Source: an uncultured Dokdonia sp. | GTDB lineage: Bacteria; Bacteroidota; Bacteroidia; Flavobacteriales; Flavobacteriaceae | Length of the DNA stretch: 64,000 nucleotides | Direction of reading: 5' to 3' | Assembly (NCBI RefSeq): GCF_947492535.1 | Contig: NZ_CANLNH010000011.1 | Coordinates: forward strand, 62,001-126,000 | Shown: positions 7,260 through 17,368 of the stretch, in pieces | How the letters are laid out: each line of letters opens with the position of its first letter | How positions within the stretch are numbered: the first letter of the stretch is position 1 | Program-made: the position numbers and the translations under genes | Notes under the pieces: model-generated | Told to the model about the DNA's origin: nothing | The model's database searches: none | Seen by the model: the letters and a program-made list of their open reading frames with translations, nothing else

Positions 7260-8573
7260 ATGTTTTTATCTCGTTTTATAGTTCCTTTAATCGTTATTGG
7301 GATGCTGTTTCAGTCCGCTTTCGCGAAAGCGCAACACATCACAAAACCAGAGCAACAACTCATTGCCCAAGTATCTAAAAATAACCCAGAAGCCATTCAG
7401 TTTTTGGAAGACGTTGTAAATATAAATAGCGGAACCCTGAATCTAGATGGAGTTAAAGAGGTAGGGGCTGTATTTTCAGAAGCCTTTCAAAATATTGGAT
7501 TTGAATCACAATGGATCACAATGCCTTCAGAAATGAATCGTGCAGGACATTTATTTGCAACTACAAAAGGAACGAAAGGAAAACGTTTATTACTGATAGG
7601 ACACCTAGATACGGTTTTTGAAAAAGACAGCGAGTTTCAGCAATTTGAAATGGTAAATGACTCTATTGCCAAAGGTCCTGGAGCCAATGACATGAAAGGA
7701 GGAAATGTCGTGGTATTGTATGCATTAAAAGCACTATATGAATCTGGATTATTGAAAAATACGCAAATCACCGTTGCTTTTACGGGAGATGAAGAAAGCA
7801 CTGGAAAACCATTAAGCATTAGTAGAAAACCACTAATAGATGCAGCCAAGCAAAGCGATATTGCATTAGGTTTTGAAACCTCAACAGGGTTTGATAATGC
7901 GACCGTTGCTCGAAGAGGCTCTTCTAATTGGAAAGTCACGGTAACGGGAAAACGAGCACATTCTTCAGGTATTTTTAGTGAATACACAGGCGCTGGTGCA
8001 AACTTTGAGCTAGCCCGTATCTTACACCAATTCTATACCGATGTAAAAGGAGAAGAACTCTTAACTTTTAATCCTGGTATGATGTTGGGTGGCACTACTA
8101 TGGATTTACAAGCACAAGAAAGTAAAGGCGCCATTTTTGGAAAGGGAAATGTTGTAGCCCAAACAGCATATGCTCAAGGGGGATTACGATTTATCTCTGA
8201 AGATCAGAAAGAACGAGCACGAATTAAAATGCGAGAAATTGCAGCTAACAATCTCCCGAAAACAAGTGCAAAAGTGGAGTTTCAGGATAGCTACCCTGCA
8301 ATGAGACCTACTCCAGAAAATTATGAATTATTAGAAGTTTTAAGCCAAGTAAGCCAAGATTTAGGACAACCTAAAGTAACAGGATATGATCCCGGTAAAA
8401 GAGGGGCCGCAGATGTCTCTTTTGTCGCAGAATATGTTGCTTGCCTCGATGGATTAGGCACCATGGGAACGGGCGCTCATACACCTTCAGAAACCGTAAA
8501 TCTCAACACCATTGAAATGCTTACGCAACGTACTGCTATCTTAATTTATAGATTAATTAATCAACCTAGATAA
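7260..8573 (+). CDS. M20 family metallopeptidase (CPG2-like), secreted
   Basis: The product is 437 residues with a signal peptide ending AKA-Q near residue 24. Motifs of a two-zinc M20 exopeptidase are present in order: GHLDTVFE (zinc His plus catalytic Asp), GANDMKGG (bridging Asp), GDEESTG (catalytic base and zinc Glu), and GTGAHTPSETVN near the C-terminus. The inserted dimerisation domain spans roughly residues 215-330. The order resembles glutamate carboxypeptidase (CPG2), which removes C-terminal Glu from folates or peptides; the substrate here is unknown. The palindrome CGCTTTCGCGAAAGCG (7316-7331) encodes AFAKA at the signal-peptide cleavage site. Confidence 0.9.
   Translation: MFLSRFIVPLIVIGMLFQSAFAKAQHITKPEQQLIAQVSKNNPEAIQFLEDVVNINSGTLNLDGVKEVGAVFSEAFQNIGFESQWITMPSEMNRAGHLFATTKGTKGKRLLLIGHLDTVFEKDSEFQQFEMVNDSIAKGPGANDMKGGNVVVLYALKALYESGLLKNTQITVAFTGDEESTGKPLSISRKPLIDAAKQSDIALGFETSTGFDNATVARRGSSNWKVTVTGKRAHSSGIFSEYTGAGANFELARILHQFYTDVKGEELLTFNPGMMLGGTTMDLQAQESKGAIFGKGNVVAQTAYAQGGLRFISEDQKERARIKMREIAANNLPKTSAKVEFQDSYPAMRPTPENYELLEVLSQVSQDLGQPKVTGYDPGKRGAADVSFVAEYVACLDGLGTMGTGAHTPSETVNLNTIEMLTQRTAILIYRLINQPR
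7316..7331. repeat. CGCTTTCGCGAAAGCG palindrome, in CDS
   Basis: Exact 16-bp copy, read as AFAKA at residues 20-24 of the M20 peptidase, directly at the signal peptidase site. Confidence 0.95.
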
Positions 8574-8677
8574 TTTCAGAAAATAGAGTAACGTGTATTT
8601 ATCTATTAAAATGATGTTATTTATTGATAATAAACTAGTTTTTTTAGTATTTTGAACGTTCTATTAATTTTTTTACA

Positions 8678-11600
8678 ATGTTCAAAAACTATATTTTCTT
8701 TACTTTCTCCCTATTCTTTTTTTTATCTGTAACAGCTCAAGAAAAAATACCCTATCAAAGTGGTATTGAAATTCTTAAGGAAGCTTCTGAGTTAATCAAT
8801 CAAGAAAAAGTTGATGATGCCATCATCGCTTTACAGAAAATTAGTTCTAATGATTCATTGTATAATGATTCGTTTGTAACGACATCGTATTATCAAATAG
8901 CACAAGGAAAATATAAAGATGCTATTGCAACTATAGATCAAGGACTAAAATTAGAAGGATACCCAAATACTAGACTAGGCTTCTATATAAATAAAGGAAT
9001 TTGTTACGAAAACCTAGAATCATATGATCTTGCTAAGGAAGTCTATTTAAAAGGACTTGAAGAATTTCCTAGAAATTATGAATTACGCAATAACCTCTCT
9101 GTTATAAATACAAAACTAGAAGAGCCACAAGAAGCATTTAATAATTTAATGCTTACCCTTGAAGGAAGCCCTTTATACGAAAACACCATGTTAAATCTTG
9201 GAAATATGTATAGAAGGCAAAACAAAAAAGCACAAGCGCTTCTATTATACAACTTATACCTACTATTTGCTCCTGATGAAGAAAATTCATTTGCCGTTTT
9301 AAAAGTAGCGAATGATATGGTAAGTAATGCTGGGAAAGAAGAAGAAAAACCATTTGCAATCACATCAGACGATGACCTATTTGAGACACAAAATCTTATC
9401 GTAGAGAGTAGACTTGCACTTCAAAAAGATTATAAAATCCCTAATGACATAAATATAGGATTTGCAAGACAGACACATGCCCTGCTCTCTCAATTAAAAG
9501 AAGAGCCGTTTGAAGGCACATCTGTGTTATGGAATGAAAAAATAATTCCTTTTTTCAATTGGATTAATGAAAATGATCATTTTGACGCTTTATCTTATAC
9601 AACTGCTTATCCTATTGAAAATGAAGAATACAAAAAGATCATCGCAAAAAAGACAGACGACATTAAAGAATTTATTCCACTCGCGTATAGAAAATGGGTA
9701 GACCTTGTTGGTGAGAATAACATAAAAGAAATAAATGGAAAAAAGGAAACTGTAAATTTCAATTATGTAGATGGTGTTATTAGTGGGGAAGGACCTACTA
9801 TAAAAAGTGAAACACCTGTTGGAAAATGGGTCTACTATGATAGTTCAGGAAGAATTATTGCTAAAGGCCAATTTGTAGATGGAGAACGTGATGGAGCATG
9901 GGAATGGTATCATGAAAATGGAAAATTAAAAGAAGAAAGTTCTTATACAAAAGGTCTAGAACAAGGTCTTTATAATTTTTATCACGATAACGGAAATAGA
10001 AGCCTTACAGTAACTTTTAAAGATGGGAAGCTAGAAGGTACTTATCACTCCTATACTAAATATGGGGGACCATTAGAAAAGCGCAGTTATAAAAATGGAG
10101 AAATGAATGGCTTAAGACAACATTTCTTTGAAGCAGATCAAAGTTTAGTTAAGTATGAATACACCATGAAGAATGGAGAATATGATGGTGAGTTTAAAGA
10201 ATATTACACGAATGGTACACTTGCACAGGAAATGACATTTAACAATGGAATAAAGCAAGGAGCAGAAAAAACATATCATGCTAACGGAAAACTCGCATCT
10301 GAAGCAACCTTCAAAGATGGAGAATATGAAGGACCTTATAAAACATATCACACATCTGGAAAATTAAAATCTACTGGAACCTATGTAAAAGGAAATAACC
10401 AAGGAGCGTGGAAAAGTTATTTCACCCATGAAGTGATAAGTGAAGAAGCGACTTATGAAAATGGAAAATTAAACGGCCCCTATTTATCTTATAATAGAGA
10501 AGGAATATTAGAAAGTAGTTTTATTTACCGTAACGGATTGATCAAAGAATATACATATTATGATAAAGATGGCACAGTCATTGAATCTCAGAAAAAGAAA
10601 AGCGGCGATTTAAACTATAAAGGTTTTATGGCAGACGGTACACTTATTACAGAAGGATTATATGATGTAAAAGGAGGTAAGATGGGACCTTGGTCTTATT
10701 ATGACAAATATGGATCTATCTCTGATCAAACTTCATATACAGAAAATCTAGCACAAGGGGAATCTAAAGTATTTTACCCTAATGGAAAGGTGCAAGATAT
10801 AAACACCTACTTAGATGATACCGTTATCGGGTATGGCGTTTCGTACTATCCTTTTGGACAGATGAGAACACAAGGATATTACAATGAGGAAGGTTTTAAA
10901 GATGGTTTTTGGAACTCCTACTATCCTGATGGCACCTTAAAATCAGAAACCTATTATCACAAAGGGGAATATAATGGTACTCAAAAATATTACGCCCCTA
11001 ATGGCCAATTAGAAAGCGAAACAACATATGCCTTTGACACGTTACTAAGTGAAACCTATTATGATAAAGACGGTAACGTATCACAAGAAATAGATCGTTT
11101 TGACTCTAAAATCAACGAAATTGTATATTATTATGAGAATGAAAAGGTACACTCAAAAAGTGCCTATGCTAATGGCGTTTTACATGGCAAATACACATCG
11201 TATGATTTTTATGGAAATCTCTATGCAGAAGCTACCTATGTAAATAATGACTTAGAAGGTCCTTTAAAAATATATTACCCTAGTGGAGCTATAAAAATAG
11301 AAAGAAATTACACCCTAGGAAAGCTTGATGGTTTTTATAAAACCTACTTTGAAAACGGTCAGGTAGAAGATGTATATTTTTATGAAAATGGAGTACTCAC
11401 AGGGGTTTCTGAAGAATATAATGAGGCAGGAATTAAAATAGGGGAAGTTCCTAATGTAGATAGTGAGATACACGGCCCTCGTAAATTTTATGGAAGAGAA
11501 AAAGGCACCTTACAACTTATCCGTTTTTATAATCAAGGAAAGTTAATAGGATATAGCTACCTTGATAAAGAAGGAAACGAACTCCCAATGATAGCATTAC

Positions 11601-11989
11601 CGAATGGTACAGGGAAAATAATATCGTATTATCCTAATGGAAAAGTAGCAAGAGAGATGACCTATGAAAAAGGAAACTTGCAAGGAGCATACACTGCCTA
11701 TTATGAAAATGGAAATCCAGAGCGAAAGCACACGAATGTAGACGATGAATATAATGGTACCGCATATACATACTATCCTGATGGCACCTTAAAATCAGAA
11801 ACCCAATACGTGCATGGATATCAGCAAGGCATAGACAAGAAATTTCATCCTAACGGAAACATTAAAGAAGAGGCTAATTACAGAAACGACGAACGTTCTG
11901 GAGAGACTCATTATTATAATGAACAAGGGAAGAAGACAAAGACAGAACACTATTTCAACGAAGAAATCGTTAAATCACAAACGTATTAA
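8678..11989 (+). CDS. TPR plus MORN-like (YwqK-type) repeat protein
   Basis: The product is 1103 residues with a signal peptide (about 1-20, ending SVTAQ). Residues 25-220 are TPR repeats; from about 350 to the end there are many copies of a 22-25 residue unit of the form YY..G....E..Y..G...G, the MORN-variant repeat of YwqK-like proteins (COG2849). Tryptophan, Tyr and Gly positions recur throughout. Such arrays fold as long beta-sheets; the function is mostly unknown. It is the first gene of an operon: one base separates it from the DUF3857 gene. Two of its repeats share 33 identical nucleotides (10919-10951 and 11771-11803). Confidence 0.88.
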   Translation: MFKNYIFFTFSLFFFLSVTAQEKIPYQSGIEILKEASELINQEKVDDAIIALQKISSNDSLYNDSFVTTSYYQIAQGKYKDAIATIDQGLKLEGYPNTRLGFYINKGICYENLESYDLAKEVYLKGLEEFPRNYELRNNLSVINTKLEEPQEAFNNLMLTLEGSPLYENTMLNLGNMYRRQNKKAQALLLYNLYLLFAPDEENSFAVLKVANDMVSNAGKEEEKPFAITSDDDLFETQNLIVESRLALQKDYKIPNDINIGFARQTHALLSQLKEEPFEGTSVLWNEKIIPFFNWINENDHFDALSYTTAYPIENEEYKKIIAKKTDDIKEFIPLAYRKWVDLVGENNIKEINGKKETVNFNYVDGVISGEGPTIKSETPVGKWVYYDSSGRIIAKGQFVDGERDGAWEWYHENGKLKEESSYTKGLEQGLYNFYHDNGNRSLTVTFKDGKLEGTYHSYTKYGGPLEKRSYKNGEMNGLRQHFFEADQSLVKYEYTMKNGEYDGEFKEYYTNGTLAQEMTFNNGIKQGAEKTYHANGKLASEATFKDGEYEGPYKTYHTSGKLKSTGTYVKGNNQGAWKSYFTHEVISEEATYENGKLNGPYLSYNREGILESSFIYRNGLIKEYTYYDKDGTVIESQKKKSGDLNYKGFMADGTLITEGLYDVKGGKMGPWSYYDKYGSISDQTSYTENLAQGESKVFYPNGKVQDINTYLDDTVIGYGVSYYPFGQMRTQGYYNEEGFKDGFWNSYYPDGTLKSETYYHKGEYNGTQKYYAPNGQLESETTYAFDTLLSETYYDKDGNVSQEIDRFDSKINEIVYYYENEKVHSKSAYANGVLHGKYTSYDFYGNLYAEATYVNNDLEGPLKIYYPSGAIKIERNYTLGKLDGFYKTYFENGQVEDVYFYENGVLTGVSEEYNEAGIKIGEVPNVDSEIHGPRKFYGREKGTLQLIRFYNQGKLIGYSYLDKEGNELPMIALPNGTGKIISYYPNGKVAREMTYEKGNLQGAYTAYYENGNPERKHTNVDDEYNGTAYTYYPDGTLKSETQYVHGYQQGIDKKFHPNGNIKEEANYRNDERSGETHYYNEQGKKTKTEHYFNEEIVKSQTY

Positions 11990-11990
11990 T

Positions 11991-13916
11991 ATGAGATATA
12001 CTCGTATCCTAGTACTCTTAGGTATACTAAGCATTACATCTTTTGGTAATGCACAAGAGTCACCCGAATTTATAAAATATAAAAACGCCTATCCTGATGA
12101 ATATTTAGCTAGGCTCACATCGCAACGCCTTATTGATATCTCATTAAAAGATAATCAGATAAAAATATCACAAACCATAGAAGAAGAAGACCTTTTATTA
12201 AATGAAACTGCTCAGTTTGCAACAGAAGAATCTGTGGAGTATTCTTCATTTTTTCTTCTTGATAAAATAGAAGCGGCATCTCTTGTATATGATGGGAAAA
12301 AATATCGTGAATATGAAGTCACAGATTTTGTGCGTAAAGATGAGCTAAGCGAGTCTTTTTATGATGACACTAAATCTGTAAACTTTCTATATCCAAAACT
12401 TCAGCAAGGCGCTATAAAAAAACTTAATTACACCACATCTATTACCAATCCAAGGTTTTTATCTCCTGTTTATTTTGGTAATGTATACCCACTTGTGAAG
12501 CAAAAAGTCGAGATTGTGGTAGATAAAGACATCAACTTACGCTTTAAAAAGTTTAATATGGAAGGGGTTGATGTACGCTTTCGCGAAAGCGAAAAAAGAG
12601 GCAGAAAAATATATACTTGGGAACTTGAAAACCAAGATGCCTATGATCTAGAAAGTAATGGTCCAAGTCCTAAAACTATATTACCGCATATCATTCCTAT
12701 CATATCTTCATATGAAGATAAAAATGAAGAAGTTCCTGTATTAAATGGTGTTAAAGACCTTTATAACTGGTATTACTCTCTCATAAAAGATATCAATCAG
12801 GAAGAGCTAGATGATGAATTAGTTGCCATTACAAACGACCTTATTGCTTCTAAAACCTCAGAAATAGATAAAGTAAAAGCGATTTATTACTGGGTACAAG
12901 AAAACATAAAATACATTGATTTTGAATATGCATTAGGAGGGTTTATTCCTAGAGATGCCAACGCTGTTTTTCAAAAGAAATTTGGTGACTGTAAAGACAA
13001 TTCAAGCATTCTTAAAGAAATGTTTAAAATTGCAAACATTAAAGGAAATCTCACGTGGTTAGGCACCAGAAGCATACCATATAGTTATGAAGACGTGCCA
13101 ACACCAGCCGCAGATAATCATATGATTCTCACCTATGAAAATGAAGGAGAAACTTATTTTCTAGATGCTACAGGAAGATACCTTCCTCTAGAGATTCCGT
13201 CTTCGTTTATACAAGGAAAAGAAGCCCTTATCGAAAATGGCGAAGGTGATTATAAAATTGTAAAAGTTCCTATTGTTCCTGCCGATCAAAACCTTTACAG
13301 TGATGTTGTAAATATCAAATTAGATGGTAATTCTATTAAAGGAAATGGGACATTAACACTTACTGGATATCAAAAATCTAACACCTTTAATTACATAGAA
13401 AATAGAGATACCCAAGAAAAACTGTTAGAATATTATAATAGTTTTTTACGAAAAGGAAGCAATCGATTCTTAGTAGAAAACTTTGAAGAAAAAAATAAAT
13501 ACAGTTATGAAAAACCATTTGAAGTAGAGTATAACTTTACGATTAAAGATTATGCGCAATCATTAAATGATGAGATTTTTATAAACCTTAACCTCTACAA
13601 AACGTCTATCAACGCATATAAAATAAAAGAAGATAGAAAAACGAATATTGAATTTAAATACAGATCTGAAGATAGTATTACTGTGGTTTTTGAAATTCCA
13701 GAAGGCAAAGAGGTTACATATCTTCCAGAAGACGTTAGCGTAGACAATGATTTTATGAGCGCTTCTATTTCTTATAAAAAAGAAGGGACTCAAATCATTT
13801 ATACACATGCATATAAAACAAAAAAGCTCATCCTTGAAAAAGACACACATGAAGCTTTTAGAAAATCACTTAAAAAAATAAACAAAGCTTTTAAAGAAGT
13901 TGTGGTTCTTAAATAA
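11991..13916 (+). CDS. DUF3857 / transglutaminase-like protein with intact triad
   Basis: The start at 11991 is chosen over an upstream in-frame ATG because it gives a clean signal peptide (MRYTRILVLLGILSITSFG, then NAQ) one base after the previous stop. The product is 641 residues: DUF3857 beta-domain (about 60-230), a transglutaminase-core domain (about 280-400) and a C-terminal beta domain. The likely Cys-His-Asp triad is Cys334 (FGDCKDN), His377 (DNHMIL) and Asp392 (FLDATG). Family members are probably periplasmic peptidase- or transglutaminase-like, with unknown substrates. It lies between the MORN-like gene and a degenerate paralogue. Confidence 0.88.
   Translation: MRYTRILVLLGILSITSFGNAQESPEFIKYKNAYPDEYLARLTSQRLIDISLKDNQIKISQTIEEEDLLLNETAQFATEESVEYSSFFLLDKIEAASLVYDGKKYREYEVTDFVRKDELSESFYDDTKSVNFLYPKLQQGAIKKLNYTTSITNPRFLSPVYFGNVYPLVKQKVEIVVDKDINLRFKKFNMEGVDVRFRESEKRGRKIYTWELENQDAYDLESNGPSPKTILPHIIPIISSYEDKNEEVPVLNGVKDLYNWYYSLIKDINQEELDDELVAITNDLIASKTSEIDKVKAIYYWVQENIKYIDFEYALGGFIPRDANAVFQKKFGDCKDNSSILKEMFKIANIKGNLTWLGTRSIPYSYEDVPTPAADNHMILTYENEGETYFLDATGRYLPLEIPSSFIQGKEALIENGEGDYKIVKVPIVPADQNLYSDVVNIKLDGNSIKGNGTLTLTGYQKSNTFNYIENRDTQEKLLEYYNSFLRKGSNRFLVENFEEKNKYSYEKPFEVEYNFTIKDYAQSLNDEIFINLNLYKTSINAYKIKEDRKTNIEFKYRSEDSITVVFEIPEGKEVTYLPEDVSVDNDFMSASISYKKEGTQIIYTHAYKTKKLILEKDTHEAFRKSLKKINKAFKEVVVLK
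12576..12591. repeat. CGCTTTCGCGAAAGCG palindrome, in CDS
   Basis: Exact 16-bp copy read as RFRES (residues 196-200) in the DUF3857 domain of the transglutaminase-like protein. Confidence 0.95.
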
Positions 13917-13923
13917 ACACCTT

Positions 13924-15894
13924 ATGAAAAAACACATTTTAGTAGTAATTATACTTCTATCATCATTAGTATCTATTTCGCAAAATCTAGTACATACATC
14001 TTATAGCTGGGACCAAAACCCAACATATTCGATAGCACAAGAAGATAAAGACTTAGATATGGTAGGTCTAAAAGATTATAGAATTGTAGAGTTTGGATTT
14101 GAAAATGAAAATGAATTCTATCAATATGACATCATTCACAAAGTATTATGGTTAAATTCTGATGATAGGATTGAACGATTTAATAGAATCTATCTTCCTT
14201 ACCGATCAGATTCTGAATTATTACGTAGTCAAGCTCGTGTAGTTTCTGCAAACGGAACTGTACAAGAACTAGATGATTCTAAAATCTTTACCGCAACCGA
14301 TGAGACTACCAATAGAACCATAAAATATTATGCCTTAGAAGGTATTGAAAAAGGTGGTTTTATAGAGTACTTGTATATCATTAAAAAAGTAGCAAAATAC
14401 AAAGGACAGTATCTTAGATTACAAGATAATTACAAGATTAAAGATGCTAAATTTGAACTATACGCTCCAGAGAATTTGGTATTCAAAATTTATCCTATCA
14501 ATAGTGATGAAGAAGCCTCAGAAGATACTGAAGTAGAAGGAAAACAACACTTAATTGTTCAAAAATATGATCTTCCAGAATTAGATGCAGAAGAGTTATC
14601 TGCTGTTGAAGCGATGAAGCAAGCTATTATTTATAAGTTAGATAGTAATAAAGCAACAGGTGCAAGTAATTTTAGTTCATATAGTGATATTGCTAAAAAC
14701 GTATACAACTTTGTAAATTCTGAATTAGAAAAAAACGAAATTGCTAAAGTTAAAAAGTTCCTTAAAGAAGCTTCCATTGATCTTAATGGAGATGATGAGT
14801 CAAAAATAAGAACACTAGAAAACCATATTAAAAATTCTATATATATCACAAATACAGGAGGCGATCAGCTTTCTGATATTAGTTTTGTAATAGAAAACAA
14901 AGCCGCTGATGAAACCGGAGCAATACGCTTATTTGCTAGTTCGTTAAAAGAATTAGGCATTCCTTTTGAAATTGTTCTTACATGTGATAGAACAGAAATG
15001 AAGTTTGATCCAGAAATAGAAGCATTGAGTTTTCTTCAAGATTATTTAATATACTTCCCATCTACAAAACAATACTTAGCTCCTGGGAAACAAGAAAACA
15101 GGTACGGTTTTCCTCCTTTTGAATATACAGACACCTACGGCCTTTTTGTAAAAGAAGTAAAACTAGGAAAGCTGAGTTCTGGAGTAGGGAAAATAAAATA
15201 TATAGAATCTCCTGATGCTGCCGCGTCTGTAGATGAGATGACATATAAAGTAACGTTTGATCCAGAAGACCTAACAGAAGTAAGCATCGATTTTGATCAC
15301 GCAATAGGCGGTTATAATGCTTCATTTATTCATCCATTTATGAATCTAGTAAATGACGAAAGCAAAGAAGAGTTTTATGAAGAGTTCATTAAAAGAATGG
15401 GAGATGATGTTACCATAGAGACTAAGGAGATTTTTAATGAAGCTCCAGAAAATTTTGGAATAAACCCATTACGTATAAAAGCAACACTATCTAGTAGTGC
15501 CTTTACAGATAAAGCAGGACCAAAGTATTTATTTAAACTTGGAGAGTTAATAGGTCCTCAAATAGAAATGTATCAAGAAAAAAAGCGTCAATTACCTGTA
15601 GAAAACACATTTAGAAAAACGTATTTACGTACCATAGAAATCACCATTCCAGAAGGATATACGATCAATAACTTAGATGATATTAATATCGATAATCGTT
15701 ATGAAAAAGATGGAAAAGATCTTATGAATTTTATCTCTTCATACACAAAAGAAGGAAATAAGATTATCATCACAGCAAATGAAATGTATGACCAGAATAT
15801 CCTTCCTGTAGCGTTATATGAAGAATACAGGACAGTCATTAATAGTGCAGCAGATTTCAATAAAGTTACCTTGATTTTAGAGCCGACAAAGTAA
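13924..15894 (+). CDS. DUF3857 protein with degenerate transglutaminase domain
   Basis: The start at 13924 gives a standard signal peptide (MKKHILVVIILLSSLVSIS, then Q); an ATG at 13900 would overlap the previous gene. The product is 656 residues, with DUF3857 at about 60-230 (YRIVEFGFENENEFYQYDII). The region aligned with the transglutaminase core of the upstream paralogue reads KAADETGAIRLFASSLKELG where that protein has FGDCKDNSSILKEMFKI, so the catalytic Cys is missing, and the His and Asp positions also seem lost (SFLQDYLIY, QYLAPGK). It is probably a non-catalytic partner. It is the last gene of the operon; a bidirectional terminator follows. Confidence 0.85.
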   Translation: MKKHILVVIILLSSLVSISQNLVHTSYSWDQNPTYSIAQEDKDLDMVGLKDYRIVEFGFENENEFYQYDIIHKVLWLNSDDRIERFNRIYLPYRSDSELLRSQARVVSANGTVQELDDSKIFTATDETTNRTIKYYALEGIEKGGFIEYLYIIKKVAKYKGQYLRLQDNYKIKDAKFELYAPENLVFKIYPINSDEEASEDTEVEGKQHLIVQKYDLPELDAEELSAVEAMKQAIIYKLDSNKATGASNFSSYSDIAKNVYNFVNSELEKNEIAKVKKFLKEASIDLNGDDESKIRTLENHIKNSIYITNTGGDQLSDISFVIENKAADETGAIRLFASSLKELGIPFEIVLTCDRTEMKFDPEIEALSFLQDYLIYFPSTKQYLAPGKQENRYGFPPFEYTDTYGLFVKEVKLGKLSSGVGKIKYIESPDAAASVDEMTYKVTFDPEDLTEVSIDFDHAIGGYNASFIHPFMNLVNDESKEEFYEEFIKRMGDDVTIETKEIFNEAPENFGINPLRIKATLSSSAFTDKAGPKYLFKLGELIGPQIEMYQEKKRQLPVENTFRKTYLRTIEITIPEGYTINNLDDINIDNRYEKDGKDLMNFISSYTKEGNKIIITANEMYDQNILPVALYEEYRTVINSAADFNKVTLILEPTK

Positions 15895-15920
15895 AACAAA
15901 GTAATTAGAAAACATCCTAA

Positions 15921-15956
15921 AAAAAGCCCTCTACTGAATACAATAGAGGGCTTTTT
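15921..15956. terminator. bidirectional terminator
   Basis: AAAAAGCCCTCTA and TAGAGGGCTTTTT form a 13-bp stem with a short loop and A/T tracts on both sides. It separates the convergent DUF3857 and msrA genes. Confidence 0.9.
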
Positions 15957-15975
15957 TCTTTTAATAAATATGTTG

Positions 15976-16515
15976 CTACTTAAGTAAATCACTATACAAC
16001 GATCGTAATTTACGTACTTTAGGATCAATGACAGCAAGACAATATCCTTGCTGCTGATTATTATTATAATAATCTTGATGATAGTCTTCTGCATCATAAA
16101 ATGTAGGAAGTGCTGATAATTCTGTAACAATAGGATCATCATAATATTCTTGTACCACTTTTAATACTTCTTCTGCCTGTGATTTTTGCATATCATTATG
16201 GTAATAGATAACAGATCTATATTGAGTGCCTCTATCGGCTCCCTGACGATTTAAAGTCGTAGGATCGTGTGTTGTCATAAACACGGTAAGTAGTGCTACA
16301 TAATCTATAATTGCTGGATCATAAGTCACTTGAATCACTTCTGCATGACCAGTAAGCCCTGAACACACTTCTCTATAGGTGGGTTTTCCAGGTGCATTCC
16401 CTCCTGCATATCCTGACACTACTTTTTCGACACCCTTTAAGCGCTGTATCACTGCTTCTACACACCAAAAACAACCACCGCCAAAAGTGGCTACTTCTCT
16501 ATTTGTATTACTCAT
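15976..16515 (-). CDS. msrA: peptide-methionine (S)-S-oxide reductase MsrA
   Basis: The product is about 179 residues. It reduces methionine-S-sulfoxide in proteins and free methionine. The N-terminal catalytic motif GGGCFWC places the active Cys at residue 15 and a second at 18; the downstream family motifs [16 protein letters not shown] and DRGTQYRS are present. The start at 16515 is preferred to 16536 because it gives the usual [15 protein letters not shown]-terminus and an 8-base overlap with the DUF2452 gene, implying coupling. It sits at the end of the photolyase cluster, which fits a role in light and oxidative damage. Confidence 0.96.
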   Translation of the reverse strand: MSNTNREVATFGGGCFWCVEAVIQRLKGVEKVVSGYAGGNAPGKPTYREVCSGLTGHAEVIQVTYDPAIIDYVALLTVFMTTHDPTTLNRQGADRGTQYRSVIYYHNDMQKSQAEEVLKVVQEYYDDPIVTELSALPTFYDAEDYHQDYYNNNQQQGYCLAVIDPKVRKLRSLYSDLLK

Positions 16516-16930
16516 ATTCTTTTTCGTTTTTATCAATCTTTAACCATACTTTATCTGTGTTGAGATGAAATGTTCCTACAAAATCCCAATTACATTCTTC
16601 TGGAGAAATTAAAGATAAAAAAGGATTACCATCTTTAGAACGATATAAATGATATGTTTCCCCTACTATAGGTTCAAAAGAGAATTTCGCCGAATAAATA
16701 AGGTTATTATATTCAAACTGTTCCATCATGGCTTCATATTTTGCCTTTAAATCCTCATACTCTGTCTTAAATTGATGGTTAACCTTATTAATATTTGTGT
16801 TTTTCCATGTAGTCACATCATCAGTGACAATAGCTGGAGCACCCAAATTGGTTGCATATGGCGTTAATGCAGCATCATAACGACCTTTTTCTTCGTTATA
16901 AACAACTTGATCTGGTTTCTTCTTTTTCAT
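16508..16930 (-). CDS. DUF2452 protein
   Basis: The product is 140 residues, soluble, with a central coiled region ([20 protein letters not shown]) and a beta-rich C-terminal half containing [20 protein letters not shown] and [13 protein letters not shown], as in the DUF2452 family. No function is established for the family. Its 3' end overlaps msrA by 8 bases. The gap of 84 bases to the DUF2805 gene upstream contains the 16-bp palindrome, so it may be a separate transcription unit from the photolyases. Confidence 0.85.
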   Translation of the reverse strand: MKKKKPDQVVYNEEKGRYDAALTPYATNLGAPAIVTDDVTTWKNTNINKVNHQFKTEYEDLKAKYEAMMEQFEYNNLIYSAKFSFEPIVGETYHLYRSKDGNPFLSLISPEECNWDFVGTFHLNTDKVWLKIDKNEKEYE

Positions 16931-16978
16931 ATTCTATTGGGTATTCTACTATAAAGACAATTATTTTTTAGGACTTCG

Positions 16979-16998
16979 TACGCTTTCGCGAAAGCGTA
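16979..16998. repeat. CGCTTTCGCGAAAGCG palindrome, intergenic (20 bp)
   Basis: The 16-bp core at 16981-16996 is extended by one TA pair on each side. It lies between the DUF2805 and DUF2452 genes. Confidence 0.95.
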
Positions 16999-17014
16999 TA
17001 CCAAACGCATCCCG

Positions 17015-17317
17015 TTAGTATCGTCTTTTAGATATCTTATTGTGTGTAATCTGTTTTTGTCTACTACATTTAAATCGTGCATCATCTATGTCGTAGGCAC
17101 GTTTTGCCTCATGTTTTGTTTTACGGCCTTGCACACGAGCACGCCACATTCTGAAACTACTCTCTTTCATCTCTCGTCTCATCAGCGCTATCACCTGCTG
17201 CTCTTTAATGCCAAACTGCATTTTAATAGCATCAAAGGTCGTACGATCTTCCCACGCCATTTCTATGATACGGTCTATTTCTCGTTCTGTGAATTCAGGT
17301 AGTATTTCTTTTTTCAT
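17015..17317 (-). CDS. DUF2805 / TIGR03643 family protein
   Basis: The product is 100 residues and very basic. It opens with PEFTEREIDRIIEMAWEDRT and contains a helix-turn-helix-like part (TTFDAIKMQFGIKEQQVIAL) followed by MRREMKESSFRMWRARVQGR, as in the TIGR03643/DUF2805 family. Family members are usually encoded beside cryptochromes/photolyases; function unknown, DNA binding is plausible. It lies 51 bases after the photolyase gene on the same strand and probably belongs to the light-damage operon. Confidence 0.88.
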   Translation of the reverse strand: MKKEILPEFTEREIDRIIEMAWEDRTTFDAIKMQFGIKEQQVIALMRREMKESSFRMWRARVQGRKTKHEAKRAYDIDDARFKCSRQKQITHNKISKRRY

Positions 17318-17368
17318 CTTTTTAAAAAAATTAGTTCACTTCCGTGAAATATGTCCATCATATTATCA

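Noticed and set aside
7637-7987. Minus-strand open frame of 116 codons
   Set aside because: It is a shadow of the M20 peptidase gene, whose zinc-site motifs are intact in the other frame.
15699-16142. 147-codon minus-strand open frame
   Set aside because: It overlaps the start of convergent genes and the terminator, has a low-complexity Ile/Leu product and is in the wrong frame relative to msrA.
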